A stretch of DNA of 64,000 bases from Brevibacillus sp. DP1.3A (GTDB lineage: Bacteria > Bacillota > Bacilli > Brevibacillales > Brevibacillaceae). The DNA lies in the NCBI RefSeq assembly GCF_013284245.2, contig NZ_CP085876.1:2587001-2651000 (forward strand), given 5' to 3'. Positions within the stretch are counted from its first letter, which is position 1; each line of letters starts with the position of its first letter. Positions 1 to 7,719 of the stretch are shown here, piece after piece. The notes beneath the pieces are model-generated. The model was not told where the DNA came from, did not search any database, and was given only the letters and a program-made list of their open reading frames with translations. A program made the translations under genes and the position numbers.

Positions 1-146
1 AAAGTATCCAGATAGGCTTGTTGTTTGGTGAGGTCAGCCTCTCGCAATCTTTTCATCATGGGTAGAAGAACAAAAAACGGTCCAATGGACATCATGGCAC
101 TGAGAATATGTAGATAAAGAATCGATTTATATAATAAAATGCCCAC
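1..146 (-). CDS. N-terminal fragment of a small membrane protein (cut by window edge)
   Basis: Reading the minus strand from a GTG at 146 gives an open frame running off the window edge, beginning VGILLYKSILYLHILSAMM and continuing with a second hydrophobic stretch. The first ~30 residues look like a transmembrane helix followed by a basic loop (MMKRLREADLTKQQ). The start lies two bases after the stop of the ASCH gene upstream, so the two genes are probably co-transcribed. Only 48 codons are visible and no family can be assigned; DUF2269-type integral membrane proteins are one possibility. The GTG start is uncertain because no clear ribosome site precedes it. Confidence 0.5.
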   Translation of the reverse strand, partial: MGILLYKSILYLHILSAMMSIGPFFVLLPMMKRLREADLTKQQAYLDT

Positions 147-148
147 CG

Positions 149-502
149 TTATTTTTTCTTGTCCGGGCTAAATTCATGGACCCACACTCGCATTTGCGGC
201 AGCCAAGGCATCCCAGGATGAGATGATAGAATGTATTGCTTATATTCCTCTACATTTGAATATCCCTCTTGCTTGGCATTATCATCGGTTAATTCCCCGA
301 GCGACTGTGAATAAACCTTGTCTATTACAAATTCGTGGCCTTCGAGGGTCATGATTTCACCAACATCTGCGTAGCGTCCATTGCGCCGGGTCGCGGTTTT
401 TTGTCCCGACAATACTTTCTCGATATCCGGCTTCACGGTAATTAAACGATCGATTGTACAGGTTTTTGGCGGCAAAGCGTCAGAACCCATTTGATTTTGC
501 AT
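149..502 (-). CDS. ASCH-domain protein
   Basis: A protein of about 117 residues that fits the ASCH superfamily, a PUA-like beta-barrel fold thought to bind RNA or nucleotides. The visible signature is an N-terminal strand with ITVKPDIEKVLSGQKTATRR (fold-defining lysine and arginine), then YADVGEIMTLEG and a C-terminal RVWVHEF strand. An in-frame ATG at 511 directly abuts AGGAGG, whereas the ATG at 502 sits nine bases from it, so 502 is the better start. It is followed immediately by a membrane-protein gene. Substrate and role are unknown. Confidence 0.72.
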   Translation of the reverse strand: MQNQMGSDALPPKTCTIDRLITVKPDIEKVLSGQKTATRRNGRYADVGEIMTLEGHEFVIDKVYSQSLGELTDDNAKQEGYSNVEEYKQYILSSHPGMPWLPQMRVWVHEFSPDKKK

Positions 503-614
503 ACATGCCATCCTCCTTTTTTCTTCAAAACCACTTTATCATAAGTCGAGCCATGAATGCACAAGCACACGACTGTATGGTTGGACGGGTGGGTCAGTCT
601 TTAACGGTCACGAT

Positions 615-682
615 TGTACAGAGATAACAAAGTTTTAGACTGATAAATAAAGTACTAGACTGGATAATAAAATTTTAGACTG
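615..682 (+). repeat. Left-end array of three ~20-bp transposase-type sites
   Basis: Three copies of an A/T-rich unit ending in TAGACTG lie head to tail with cores at 636–642, 656–662 and 676–682, a strict 20-bp period (about two helical turns). They begin at the TGTACAG terminus. They are followed by a short inverted repeat, CCGTTA…TAACGG. Confidence 0.7.
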
Positions 683-828
683 GGGCCGTTAAACTAACGG
701 GCAGAATAGTGGAGTAAAGAAATGGTAAAATGGGTGTATAATATGCTCTCTTGATGATTAAGGAGACCGACTTGGAATATTCTTAAGTCAATCGATGGAG
801 TATTATACAAGGATAAGGTGTGATGCGG

Positions 829-1467
829 ATGACTGATTTTTCAATGATTAAAAAGCTGTTTCATATTACGAAACGAAATGGGTTTAGTCATGACGAGATA
901 CAAATCATTAAAAATAATTTTGGTGAATTGCCCCAGGTGTTTATAGATTATTATTTGGAACTCGGTAAAGACGAGCGGCTGAATCATACGCAAGATAGTT
1001 TGATCAAACCCGAGCAACTCCAACACTTCAAACATAAAGAATATTTAATTTTTTATTGCGAGAATCAACGTGTCTGTGTTTGGGGAATCCATAAGAACGA
1101 TTTATTCAGGTCCAATCCCCCTGTCTATATGAGTTACGATGAAAAGGTATGGAAAAAGGATTTTGAAACATTGACCGATTTTTTTCATGCGATGGCCTAT
1201 TTGCAAACCGTATTCGCTCTTGAATACGGCTGTGAATCGTTCTATTCCATTGAACAAACCGACTTGGATTTTATTCGTGAAAATTTTAATAATAAAGGTA
1301 TTTCCTTTCGGCATTGGATAGGCATCGAATTTTATGGAAATTACGATGACAGCATAATAACAGTGATGAAAAATAACGATAGTTTTGATTTGATCTATGC
1401 TTCATGCGACAAAGAACATTTTGATGAAATGGATCGGGTTCTCTCAAAACTGGGAGTAGTAATTTGA
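829..1467 (+). CDS. SMI1/KNR4 (SUKH) family protein, probable immunity protein
   Basis: A 212-residue protein with SUKH-superfamily features: an N-terminal helix followed by FGELPQVFIDYYLELG (the LP..y..fl pattern), then strands containing YLIFYCENQRVCVWGI and the acidic, aromatic C-terminal half. SUKH proteins are mostly immunity proteins against polymorphic toxins, and some act in antiviral loci. ATG 829 is eight bases from AAGGTG; ATG 823 and GTG 820 are in frame but too close to it. The gene is the only intact cargo of the 615–1963 element. No cognate toxin is nearby, so it may be an orphan immunity gene carried for protection. Confidence 0.72.
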   Translation: MTDFSMIKKLFHITKRNGFSHDEIQIIKNNFGELPQVFIDYYLELGKDERLNHTQDSLIKPEQLQHFKHKEYLIFYCENQRVCVWGIHKNDLFRSNPPVYMSYDEKVWKKDFETLTDFFHAMAYLQTVFALEYGCESFYSIEQTDLDFIRENFNNKGISFRHWIGIEFYGNYDDSIITVMKNNDSFDLIYASCDKEHFDEMDRVLSKLGVVI

Positions 1468-1480
1468 AATTTTTTATTTC

Positions 1481-1737
1481 ATGAAGTCAACAGAATTGGG
1501 ACTTCAGAATGTCATCAATAAGTTAAATAGCCTTACAGAAGAAGTACGAAAAATAGTGTTACATCGTGGAGCAAGCAGCTGCTGTACTGTTTGGAATTGA
1601 GGATGAACGAAATGCCAAATGGATAAATAGAAATGTTTAAATCAGATAAAGATAAATTTCTTGCAGTTACCTTCAAAACTAAAGACGATGGAAGGCTTGG
1701 TCCAATTATTATAAATATTGAGCCTAGAAACTTGTAG
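1481..1737 (+). pseudogene. Frameshifted remnant of a small gene
   Basis: Coding-like peptide runs through all three frames in succession. It starts MKSTELGLQNVINKLNSL in one frame, continues as VEQAAAVLFGIEDERNAKW from 1566 in a second, and ends MFKSDKDKFLAVTFKTKD…IINIEPRNL with a stop at 1735–1737 in the third. Joined, these give a protein of about 85 residues broken by two frameshifts. It starts 13 bases after the SUKH gene stop and was probably in the same operon. The family is not recognised. Sequencing error in this spot is an alternative explanation. Confidence 0.5.
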
Positions 1738-1810
1738 GACAACAATTGAGATTTTAGATGTATACTCTAATATCTACGTTTAAGCTAACGGGTTTGATAG
1801 TTCAATGGGG

Positions 1811-1963
1811 CAGTCTAAGACTTTATTATTCAGTTAAGATCCATAGACTACTTCATTCTGACGTATAGACTAAAACTAATTTTCAATTACCTGGTGATTT
1901 AGAAGACCGGGATTACTTGTACTGTAAGGGGGTTCCGGTCTAAAACTTTACTATCTCTGAACA
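1811..1963 (-). repeat. Right-end array of four transposase-type sites
   Basis: Inverted versions of the left-end unit occur at about 1811–1825 (CAGTCTAAGACTTTA), 1845–1856 (TAGACTACTTCA), 1867–1877 (TAGACTAAAAC) and 1937–1949 (GGTCTAAAACTTT). The last runs to the ACA terminus at 1961–1963. Spacing is irregular, unlike the left end. Confidence 0.55.
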
Positions 1964-2049
1964 TCCACCTCTGAAACACATCCTGAAAGGACCACTTTGG
2001 ACGCGGTTTCGCTTTTTGCATGGAGTCGTGCAGTCAATCCCGCAGGGGG
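1964..2049 (+). repeat. Copy 1 of an 86-bp direct repeat
   Basis: The block begins TCCACCTCTGAAAC and ends GTCAATCCCGCAGGGGG. It recurs almost unchanged at 2347–2433 with a few substitutions and one inserted T. Similarity starts exactly where the upstream element ends, which independently supports that boundary. Confidence 0.85.
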
Positions 2050-2066
2050 CTGAGACTGTCCGCTCC

Positions 2067-2148
2067 GAAGGGATTCGCGGGGAAACGCAAAAGTGGTAGC
2101 CGCTACGTAGCACGAGCACGTTGCGTTTCTTTTGCCCCGAATCCCTTC
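2067..2148. repeat. Long imperfect stem-loop
   Basis: The arm at 2067–2090 (GAAGGGATTCG…AAACGCAA) is complementary to 2121–2148 (TTGCGTTT…CGAATCCCTTC) with a small bulge. The loop contains the palindrome GCTACGTAGC at 2102–2111. No coding signal crosses it. It may be a dispersed palindromic repeat. Confidence 0.7.
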
Positions 2149-2266
2149 TCCGCTTGGTAGGACTCCACAAGTCGCTACGTCTGGAAATATTCTTCTCTGG
2201 CGTAACAGATGAGGTTCTTCAATCTTTTAGAGCATTTAAAAATCGGATCACAATAAAATGTTCGTA

Positions 2267-2469
2267 GAGGAAACAGGAGAAAAAAGCGAAGATCTTAGGG
2301 ACACCGACCGAGACGCAATGCAAAAAGCGAAACACGCCTTTAAGCGTCCACCTCTGAAACTCATCCTTGAAAGGACCACTTTGGACGCGGTTTCGCTTTT
2401 TGCATGGAGTCGTACAGTCAATCCTGCAGGGGGTGGCCCTAGAATCTGAGCGTTTTCTCCTGTTTCCTC
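2267..2469. repeat. Nested inverted-repeat (MITE-like) block
   Basis: Three nested arms are visible. The outer arms, 2267–2283 and 2453–2469, are perfect 17-bp inverted repeats beginning GAGGAAACAGGAG. The middle arms, 2318–2333 and 2390–2405, are perfect 16-bp repeats (ATGCAAAAAGCGAAAC). The inner arms are GCGTCCA near 2345 and TGGACGC near 2383. The whole 203-bp block could fold into one long branched hairpin. The second copy of the 86-bp repeat lies within it. No transposase or coding capacity is seen. Confidence 0.7.
2347..2433 (+). repeat. Copy 2 of the 86-bp direct repeat
   Basis: Near-identical to 1964–2049. Here the repeat is embedded in the nested inverted-repeat block, and its upstream flank (AACACGCCTTTAAGCG) differs from that of copy 1. 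Confidence 0.85.
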
Positions 2470-2767
2470 CCCAGCACAACAGCAACTTATTTCTAAATGA
2501 ATGATATAGAATCACTCGTTATACACTACATAAAAACAGATGCTATTGCTGGACATTCACTACCCATTTACCAAATCAAAAAAATGAGGTATTCTTGTCC
2601 ATATGCAATCCTTTCATTGGAATCGGACAGGACTTCCTGGCCTCACCAGTGTAAAGGATTTTTTGCCCCTTATAAGAAGTGTCTGAATGATCGTAGTAGA
2701 TGAACCTTCATTAATTTTGTTTTAACGTAGTTCGAAGTCGGTAACTGATGAGAGATGATGAGAAACG
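2470..2767. other. No gene recognised
   Basis: This stretch between the repeat block and the kinase-like gene has only one short open frame (from 2497). It lacks a ribosome site and resembles no family I recognise. I see no RNA structure or repeat here beyond ordinary AT-rich spacer. Confidence 0.5.
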
Positions 2768-3409
2768 ATGCGGATCGATCAGCATATATTGCAAGTTTTT
2801 TTACAGGAAGTTCAAGTGGAGAGTCTGTCGCCGGATGATCCAGTCGTAGTACACCATACGCCATACCCGTGGGAGCTGGTCGGTACCGGCAATTATGCTG
2901 CCGTATTTGCCCACCCAGACTATCCAAAGGTAGTGATCAAGCTGTACGCACCTGGAAGACCAGGAGCCGAACAGGAAATCGAAGTCTATCGCAAGCTAGG
3001 GGAGACTCGTTCCTTCCCCGTCTGTTATGATTATGGGGAAGGATACTTGGTCATTACGCGGATGAACGGCATCCCCCTGTTTGACTGTGTTCGCTTTGGT
3101 ATTCCGATTCCTCCCCAGGTGATTGAAGACGTGGAGGAAGCGCTAGAAGAGGCGCGCAGGAAGGGTTTGTTTCCGCATGACGTCCATGGGAAAAATGTAT
3201 TAATGGATCAGGGACGAGGTTATCTGATTGACGTATCGGATTACTATGTCAATGATACAGACACGAAATGGCGTGATTTACGCAAGGCGTATTACAAGGT
3301 GTATCTGCCATTTATCAAGGATCGTGGATGGAAAATCCCATTGTGGATGCTGGAAGTCGTGCGAAAAGGCTATCGACTGTACAAAAAAGGAAAGCGCTTG
3401 TTCACGTAG
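2768..3409 (+). CDS. Small serine/threonine-kinase-like protein
   Basis: A 213-residue protein with a minimal protein-kinase fold. It has a glycine-rich loop GTGNYAAVF at 39–47, a probable ATP-binding lysine K58 (VVIKLY), the catalytic-loop-like PHDVHGKNV at 136–144 with D138 and N143, and DVS at 155–157 replacing the usual DFG. The C-terminal lobe is short. This resembles the reduced kinase-like proteins of Bacillus such as YrzF. It stands alone just upstream of lspA. Activity is plausible because lysine, aspartates and asparagine are all present, but the target is unknown. Confidence 0.7.
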   Translation: MRIDQHILQVFLQEVQVESLSPDDPVVVHHTPYPWELVGTGNYAAVFAHPDYPKVVIKLYAPGRPGAEQEIEVYRKLGETRSFPVCYDYGEGYLVITRMNGIPLFDCVRFGIPIPPQVIEDVEEALEEARRKGLFPHDVHGKNVLMDQGRGYLIDVSDYYVNDTDTKWRDLRKAYYKVYLPFIKDRGWKIPLWMLEVVRKGYRLYKKGKRLFT

Positions 3410-3486
3410 ACTGTCTCTGGTAAAATTGTCATTTGACATTGTGTTTGTACAGTTGCTGGTCGAAGTAGAATAAGGAGGACATTCCA

Positions 3487-3936
3487 TTGTTGTACTATCT
3501 CATTGCGGCAGTAATTATTGCGCTTGATCAGTTTACAAAGTATTTAGTCGTGAAGTATATGGAACTGGGAGAATCCATTCCTTTGATCGCGGACGTATTT
3601 CATCTAACTTCCCATCGAAACATGGGAGCGGCGTTTGGCATCCTGCAAAATCGACGTTGGTTTTTTATTGTCATTACCACTGTCGTTGTGATTGGGATTG
3701 TCATATCCTTGATTCGTTTGGGAAAAAAACAACCTCGTGCATCGCTGGCGCTGTCATTGGTCTTGGGTGGAGCCGTCGGGAATTTCATTGATCGTGCGAT
3801 GACCGGTCAAGTCGTAGATTTTCTCGATTTTACGTTGATTAACTTCCCGATCTTTAACGTGGCTGATATGGCCATCACGATTGGTGTGGGGATTTTGCTT
3901 CTCGATGTTTTTTTGGATGGGAAGAAAAACAGGTAG
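3487..3936 (+). CDS. lspA: Lipoprotein signal peptidase (signal peptidase II)
   Basis: A membrane aspartyl protease that removes signal peptides from diacylglyceryl-modified prolipoproteins. The 149-residue protein has four hydrophobic segments, the DQFTK motif at 14–18, NMGAAFG at 45–51, GNFIDR at 98–103 with catalytic D102, and FNVADM at 123–128 with catalytic D127. It starts with TTG at 3487, eight bases after AAGGAGG. Together with the pseudouridine synthase and pyr operon downstream it follows the B. subtilis order lspA–ylyB–pyr. Confidence 0.95.
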   Translation: MLYYLIAAVIIALDQFTKYLVVKYMELGESIPLIADVFHLTSHRNMGAAFGILQNRRWFFIVITTVVVIGIVISLIRLGKKQPRASLALSLVLGGAVGNFIDRAMTGQVVDFLDFTLINFPIFNVADMAITIGVGILLLDVFLDGKKNR

Positions 3937-3981
3937 TCATGAGAATAATAGTGGGAAAGCTCGGATAGGTGGAGAACATAC

Positions 3982-4911
3982 ATGAATGACACGCAATTAT
4001 TTGAACGTTACGATTGGACGGTAGACCCAGCGGATAAGAACGAGCGCATCGATAAATTTATCACGCTGCAAAATGAAGATTGGTCCCGTTCACAAGTGCA
4101 GGCTTGGGTGAAGGAAGGCCGTGTCACTGTTAATGGTGAACCGATCAAAAACAACTACAAGCTGCAGGCAGAGGACGAAGTGACCCTCCGTGTTCCGCCG
4201 CCAAAAGAAATGGCGATCCAGCCAGAAGAGATGTCACTTGATATTGTATACGAGGATAGCGATGTCGTGGTCGTGAATAAACCACGTGGCCTCGTTGTGC
4301 ATCCTGCTCCTGGTCATTACAGTGGGACACTCGTCAATGGGCTTTTGGCACATTGCAAGGATTTGTCCGGAATCAATGGCGTTTTGCGTCCGGGAATTGT
4401 CCATCGCATTGACAAGGATACTTCCGGCCTGCTAATGGTAGCCAAAAATGACAAGGCACACATGGGGTTGGCTGAACAATTGAAAGCACATACGGTCAAT
4501 CGGAAGTATGTCGCGATTGTTCATGGTGTCATCCTGCATGAAATGGGAACGATTGAAGCACCGATTGGGCGCGATCCGAAAAATCGCCAGCAAATGGCGG
4601 TCGTTTTTGAAAACAGCAAGCCGGCTGTCACGCATTTTATCGTGCTGGAACGCTTCAAGGAGTACACGTTGGTGGAATTGAAACTCGAAACAGGTCGTAC
4701 CCATCAAATCCGCGTACACATGAAGTACATTGGCTATCCACTGGCGGGCGATCCGAAATACGGTCCGAAAAATACATTGGAGCTCGATGGACAAGCTCTG
4801 CATGCGAAAACACTGGGCTTCATCCATCCCCGTACAGGAGAGCAACTTGAATTCGAAGCACCAATGCCGAAGGAAATGCTTGACGTCATAGAGGTTCTCA
4901 AACAAGCGTAA
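3982..4911 (+). CDS. RluA/RluD-family 23S rRNA pseudouridine synthase
   Basis: A 309-residue enzyme converting uridines in structured RNA to pseudouridine. It has an S4 RNA-binding domain (about residues 20–80), then the catalytic domain with the signature HRIDKDTSGL at 141–150, where D144 is the nucleophile. TGRTHQIRVH follows in the C-terminal half. This is the positional equivalent of B. subtilis ylyB between lspA and pyrR. Length and domain order match RluD; the modified site cannot be told from sequence alone. Confidence 0.93.
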   Translation: MNDTQLFERYDWTVDPADKNERIDKFITLQNEDWSRSQVQAWVKEGRVTVNGEPIKNNYKLQAEDEVTLRVPPPKEMAIQPEEMSLDIVYEDSDVVVVNKPRGLVVHPAPGHYSGTLVNGLLAHCKDLSGINGVLRPGIVHRIDKDTSGLLMVAKNDKAHMGLAEQLKAHTVNRKYVAIVHGVILHEMGTIEAPIGRDPKNRQQMAVVFENSKPAVTHFIVLERFKEYTLVELKLETGRTHQIRVHMKYIGYPLAGDPKYGPKNTLELDGQALHAKTLGFIHPRTGEQLEFEAPMPKEMLDVIEVLKQA

Positions 4912-4930
4912 GAGAACAGGAGGAATAGCC

Positions 4931-5332
4931 GTGCTAAAAAGATTAGCGCATGTGACGCTGTACGTTCACGATTGTGAAGAGGCATTGCGATTTTACACGG
5001 AAAAACTCGGTTTCGAAAAACGCATGGATTCTCGTATGGATGATGGCTCTCGGTGGCTCACTGTCGGTCTTCCAGGGCAGGAGATAGAGATCGTATTGCA
5101 TGACCCTACCCATTGGCATCGGGAAGAAGTTGCGCAGGAAATGCTTCGTCAGGTTGGCAAAAATCCAATGTGGGTTTGGGAGACGGATGATTTTGGGTCC
5201 ACATACGAAGCGCTGCGTCAACGCGGCGTGAAGTTTGTGAGTGAACCAAACGAAGTGATGTATGGCATTGAGGTTGTTTTCGAGGATCTGTATGGCAATC
5301 GTTTTTTGTTGTTGCAGCCAGTCTTCCTATGA
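4931..5332 (+). CDS. VOC-superfamily (glyoxalase-like) protein
   Basis: A 133-residue single-domain VOC protein. The two beta-alpha-beta-beta-beta modules are visible as LAHVTLYVHDCEEALRFY near the start and MWVWETDDFGSTYEALRQRG…VVFEDLYGNRFLLLQ at the end. Candidate metal ligands are H8, and E and D in the FEDLYGN strand. The GTG start is preceded by AGGAGG and lies 19 bases after the pseudouridine synthase stop, so the two are probably co-transcribed. The substrate is unknown; family members include glyoxalases, dioxygenases and resistance proteins. Confidence 0.85.
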   Translation: MLKRLAHVTLYVHDCEEALRFYTEKLGFEKRMDSRMDDGSRWLTVGLPGQEIEIVLHDPTHWHREEVAQEMLRQVGKNPMWVWETDDFGSTYEALRQRGVKFVSEPNEVMYGIEVVFEDLYGNRFLLLQPVFL

Positions 5333-5358
5333 CACTTACATAATGGTAGTTGGATTGG

Positions 5359-5404
5359 AAAACGCTAGTAGAGAGCTAATTACTTTCTTCTGGCGTTTTT
5401 TTTC
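5359..5404 (+). terminator. Probable rho-independent terminator
   Basis: AAAACGC at 5359 pairs with GCGTTTT at 5393, with partial pairing inside and a run of eight T. It separates the VOC gene from the TolB-like gene. Confidence 0.6.
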
Positions 5405-5432
5405 ATCATTCAATCGAGAGTGTAAGGAGTGG

Positions 5433-6794
5433 ATGCCTGTGATTCGAAAATGGGGGAAGCTGATCAGCCTTTTTGTCCTTTTGGTTGTACTTGTCACAGC
5501 AAACGGTGAAGCAAAGGTGGCAGCCCAAAGCCAACTGCCAGAGCGTGTGAACAAGGAGATAAGTGTTCCGGCAAAAATTGCATTTACGAGCAACCAGCAT
5601 TTGTTTTTGGCAGATGGACGGGATGCAACAGGAAAGATAAAGCAAATCACCAAGGACGGCTATGCGCAGATCGTGGGTTGGTCGCCAGATGGCAAGTGGC
5701 TCCTGTTCGTGAAATACAAAGGCAACGACAATTACTCGTCGCCTGGCTACGTGTGGATCGTCAGTGCTGACGGCAGCAAAGCTGTCCAGGTAGACGAGCG
5801 AGCGGTTTTTGAAATGCCTAAATGGTCCCCGAAAGCGAACAAGCTAGCGTACACCGTGAATATCGGTAGTAATGAAGCGCCGAGACCATTGCTGATTGTA
5901 AAAGACGTCCATGAGCATGGAGAACTAGCTTTGCAAAGTTCAACGAAGGCTGATTTCGCAGATTTTGCCTGGATGCCGGATGGGGAAAACATGCTTGTTT
6001 CGCTACCTGCCGAAAAAAATAAGCCGATGACGCTAGCCTTGCGTACGCTTGCAGGTAAACCGTTGGTTGCCTACCCGATTGCAGAACCACCAAAAGTGGA
6101 GGAAGGTATCTACCCATGGGCAGCGACAGGCTTAAAAGTATCCCCGGATGGGAAGGCTGTGGCCTACTTTGTCAGGTATAACTCCGGCTCCTTGTCTGCT
6201 GATGGCGTACCTATTCAATGGTTTGATTTGACACAGCCTGCCAAAAAGCCAATAGTGCTCGGTACAGGATTGGCTTATCCTGATTGGCTTGCCTGGACAC
6301 CAAATAGCGAACAGCTCGCTTTTATCGATGGCACTGACCGGATCGCCACGACTAACAAGCAGTTGAAGCTGGCGGATCGAGCAGGAAAGGTCAATACAGT
6401 CAGCCCTGGTCCAGTGGTGGTAGACACTTATCCAGTATGGATTCCAAAAGCTCCGTACACGCTGCTTTTCACTAGAGGCTTGTCTACGCCGTATTCGTAT
6501 GATCCAAAAAAGGTCATGGTACCGGAACAAGGCATCTGGCGGCGGTCCGCAGAGGGAGCTGAGCAGCAGGTGACAAAAGGGGAAGCGAATACAGCGGACT
6601 ACTATCCTGCGCCGTCTCCAGATGGAAAACAACTTCTTTTCTTGCGTTTGGATCGAGCGGAGCATGGCTCCCTGTTTATCCAAGGAATTGGAGCGGACGC
6701 GGACAAACAAGTCGAGCTGATCAAAGACATTGCAGGGGATATTGGTTATTATGCGAACTACTTGCCACCGTGGGTCAGCGTCTATTGGGAATAG
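5433..6794 (+). CDS. Secreted TolB-like beta-propeller protein
   Basis: A 453-residue protein with a signal peptide (MPVIRKWGKLISLFVLLVVL…AKVAAQ) followed by repeated WD40-like/PD40 blades. Recurrent motifs are IVGWSPDGKWLLFVKY, PKWSPKANKLAYTV, FAWMPDGENMLVSLP, LKVSPDGKAVAYFV, LAWTPNSEQLAFID and PAPSPDGKQLLFLR, indicating at least six blades. ATG 5433 follows TAAGGAG; the frame is open further upstream but without a ribosome site. It is probably exported and bound to the envelope. This gene and the VOC gene are inserted between ylyB and pyrR relative to B. subtilis. Ligand unknown. Confidence 0.82.
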   Translation: MPVIRKWGKLISLFVLLVVLVTANGEAKVAAQSQLPERVNKEISVPAKIAFTSNQHLFLADGRDATGKIKQITKDGYAQIVGWSPDGKWLLFVKYKGNDNYSSPGYVWIVSADGSKAVQVDERAVFEMPKWSPKANKLAYTVNIGSNEAPRPLLIVKDVHEHGELALQSSTKADFADFAWMPDGENMLVSLPAEKNKPMTLALRTLAGKPLVAYPIAEPPKVEEGIYPWAATGLKVSPDGKAVAYFVRYNSGSLSADGVPIQWFDLTQPAKKPIVLGTGLAYPDWLAWTPNSEQLAFIDGTDRIATTNKQLKLADRAGKVNTVSPGPVVVDTYPVWIPKAPYTLLFTRGLSTPYSYDPKKVMVPEQGIWRRSAEGAEQQVTKGEANTADYYPAPSPDGKQLLFLRLDRAEHGSLFIQGIGADADKQVELIKDIAGDIGYYANYLPPWVSVYWE

Positions 6795-6814
6795 TTAGAC
6801 TTTTCCGGGCTGCA

Positions 6815-6843
6815 TTGACACCCGTCCAGAATCGTGACATAAT
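6815..6843 (+). promoter_or_regulatory. Probable sigma-A promoter of the pyr operon
   Basis: TTGACA at 6815–6820 and CATAAT at 6838–6843 are separated by 17 bp. They lie just ahead of the first PyrR-type attenuator. Confidence 0.75.
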
Positions 6844-6861
6844 TCTACATGACGAATGGAA

Positions 6862-7557
<696 letters not shown>

Positions 7558-7578
7558 AAATAAAATAACTCCTCTTTA

Positions 7579-7668
7579 AAAACGATCCCGTGAGGTCGGC
7601 AAGAGGCAAGAAACTTCCCATGAGCATGGCGAAGCTAGCCTCTTTGTGTCCGCACAAAGAGGCTTTTT
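7579..7668 (+). promoter_or_regulatory. PyrR attenuator 2 (pyrR–pyrP)
   Basis: The binding-loop sequence ACGATCCCGTGAGGTCGG with following CAAGAGG lies at about 7581–7606. The terminator stem GCCTCTTTGTG / CACAAAGAGGC followed by five T is at 7638–7668. The loop keeps the GTGAGG…CGGCAAG core. Confidence 0.92.
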
Positions 7669-7719
7669 GTATAAAAGAAGCTTTTTGAATGAAAGAAACA
7701 AAACAGGGGGCATACAGTC

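Larger units (their letters stand above)
615..1963. mobile_element. Putative transposase-less Tn7-like (TnsB/TniA-type) element
   Basis: The ends are imperfect inverted repeats of about 28 bp. The left end starts TGTACAGAGATAACAAAG and continues TTTTAGACTG. Read inward, the right end starts TGTTCAGAGATAGTAAAG and continues TTTTAGACCG. They agree at 24 of 28 positions and begin TGT/end ACA. Inside the left end the TAGACTG core recurs at 636, 656 and 676, exactly 20 bp apart; the right end has four looser copies. TGT…ACA ends with several transposase-binding repeats, differing in number between ends, are characteristic of Tn7/Tn5053-type elements. The interior holds a SUKH gene and a frameshifted gene and no transposase. 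No target duplication is visible (ACGAT left, TCCAC right). The family assignment is inference. Confidence 0.6.

Noticed and set aside
610-1968. Target-site duplication flanking the Tn7-like element
   Set aside because: The 5-bp flanks ACGAT and TCCAC differ, so no duplication can be claimed.
2497-2703. 68-codon open frame after the repeat block
   Set aside because: No ribosome site, no recognisable motif, and it overlaps repeat-derived sequence.
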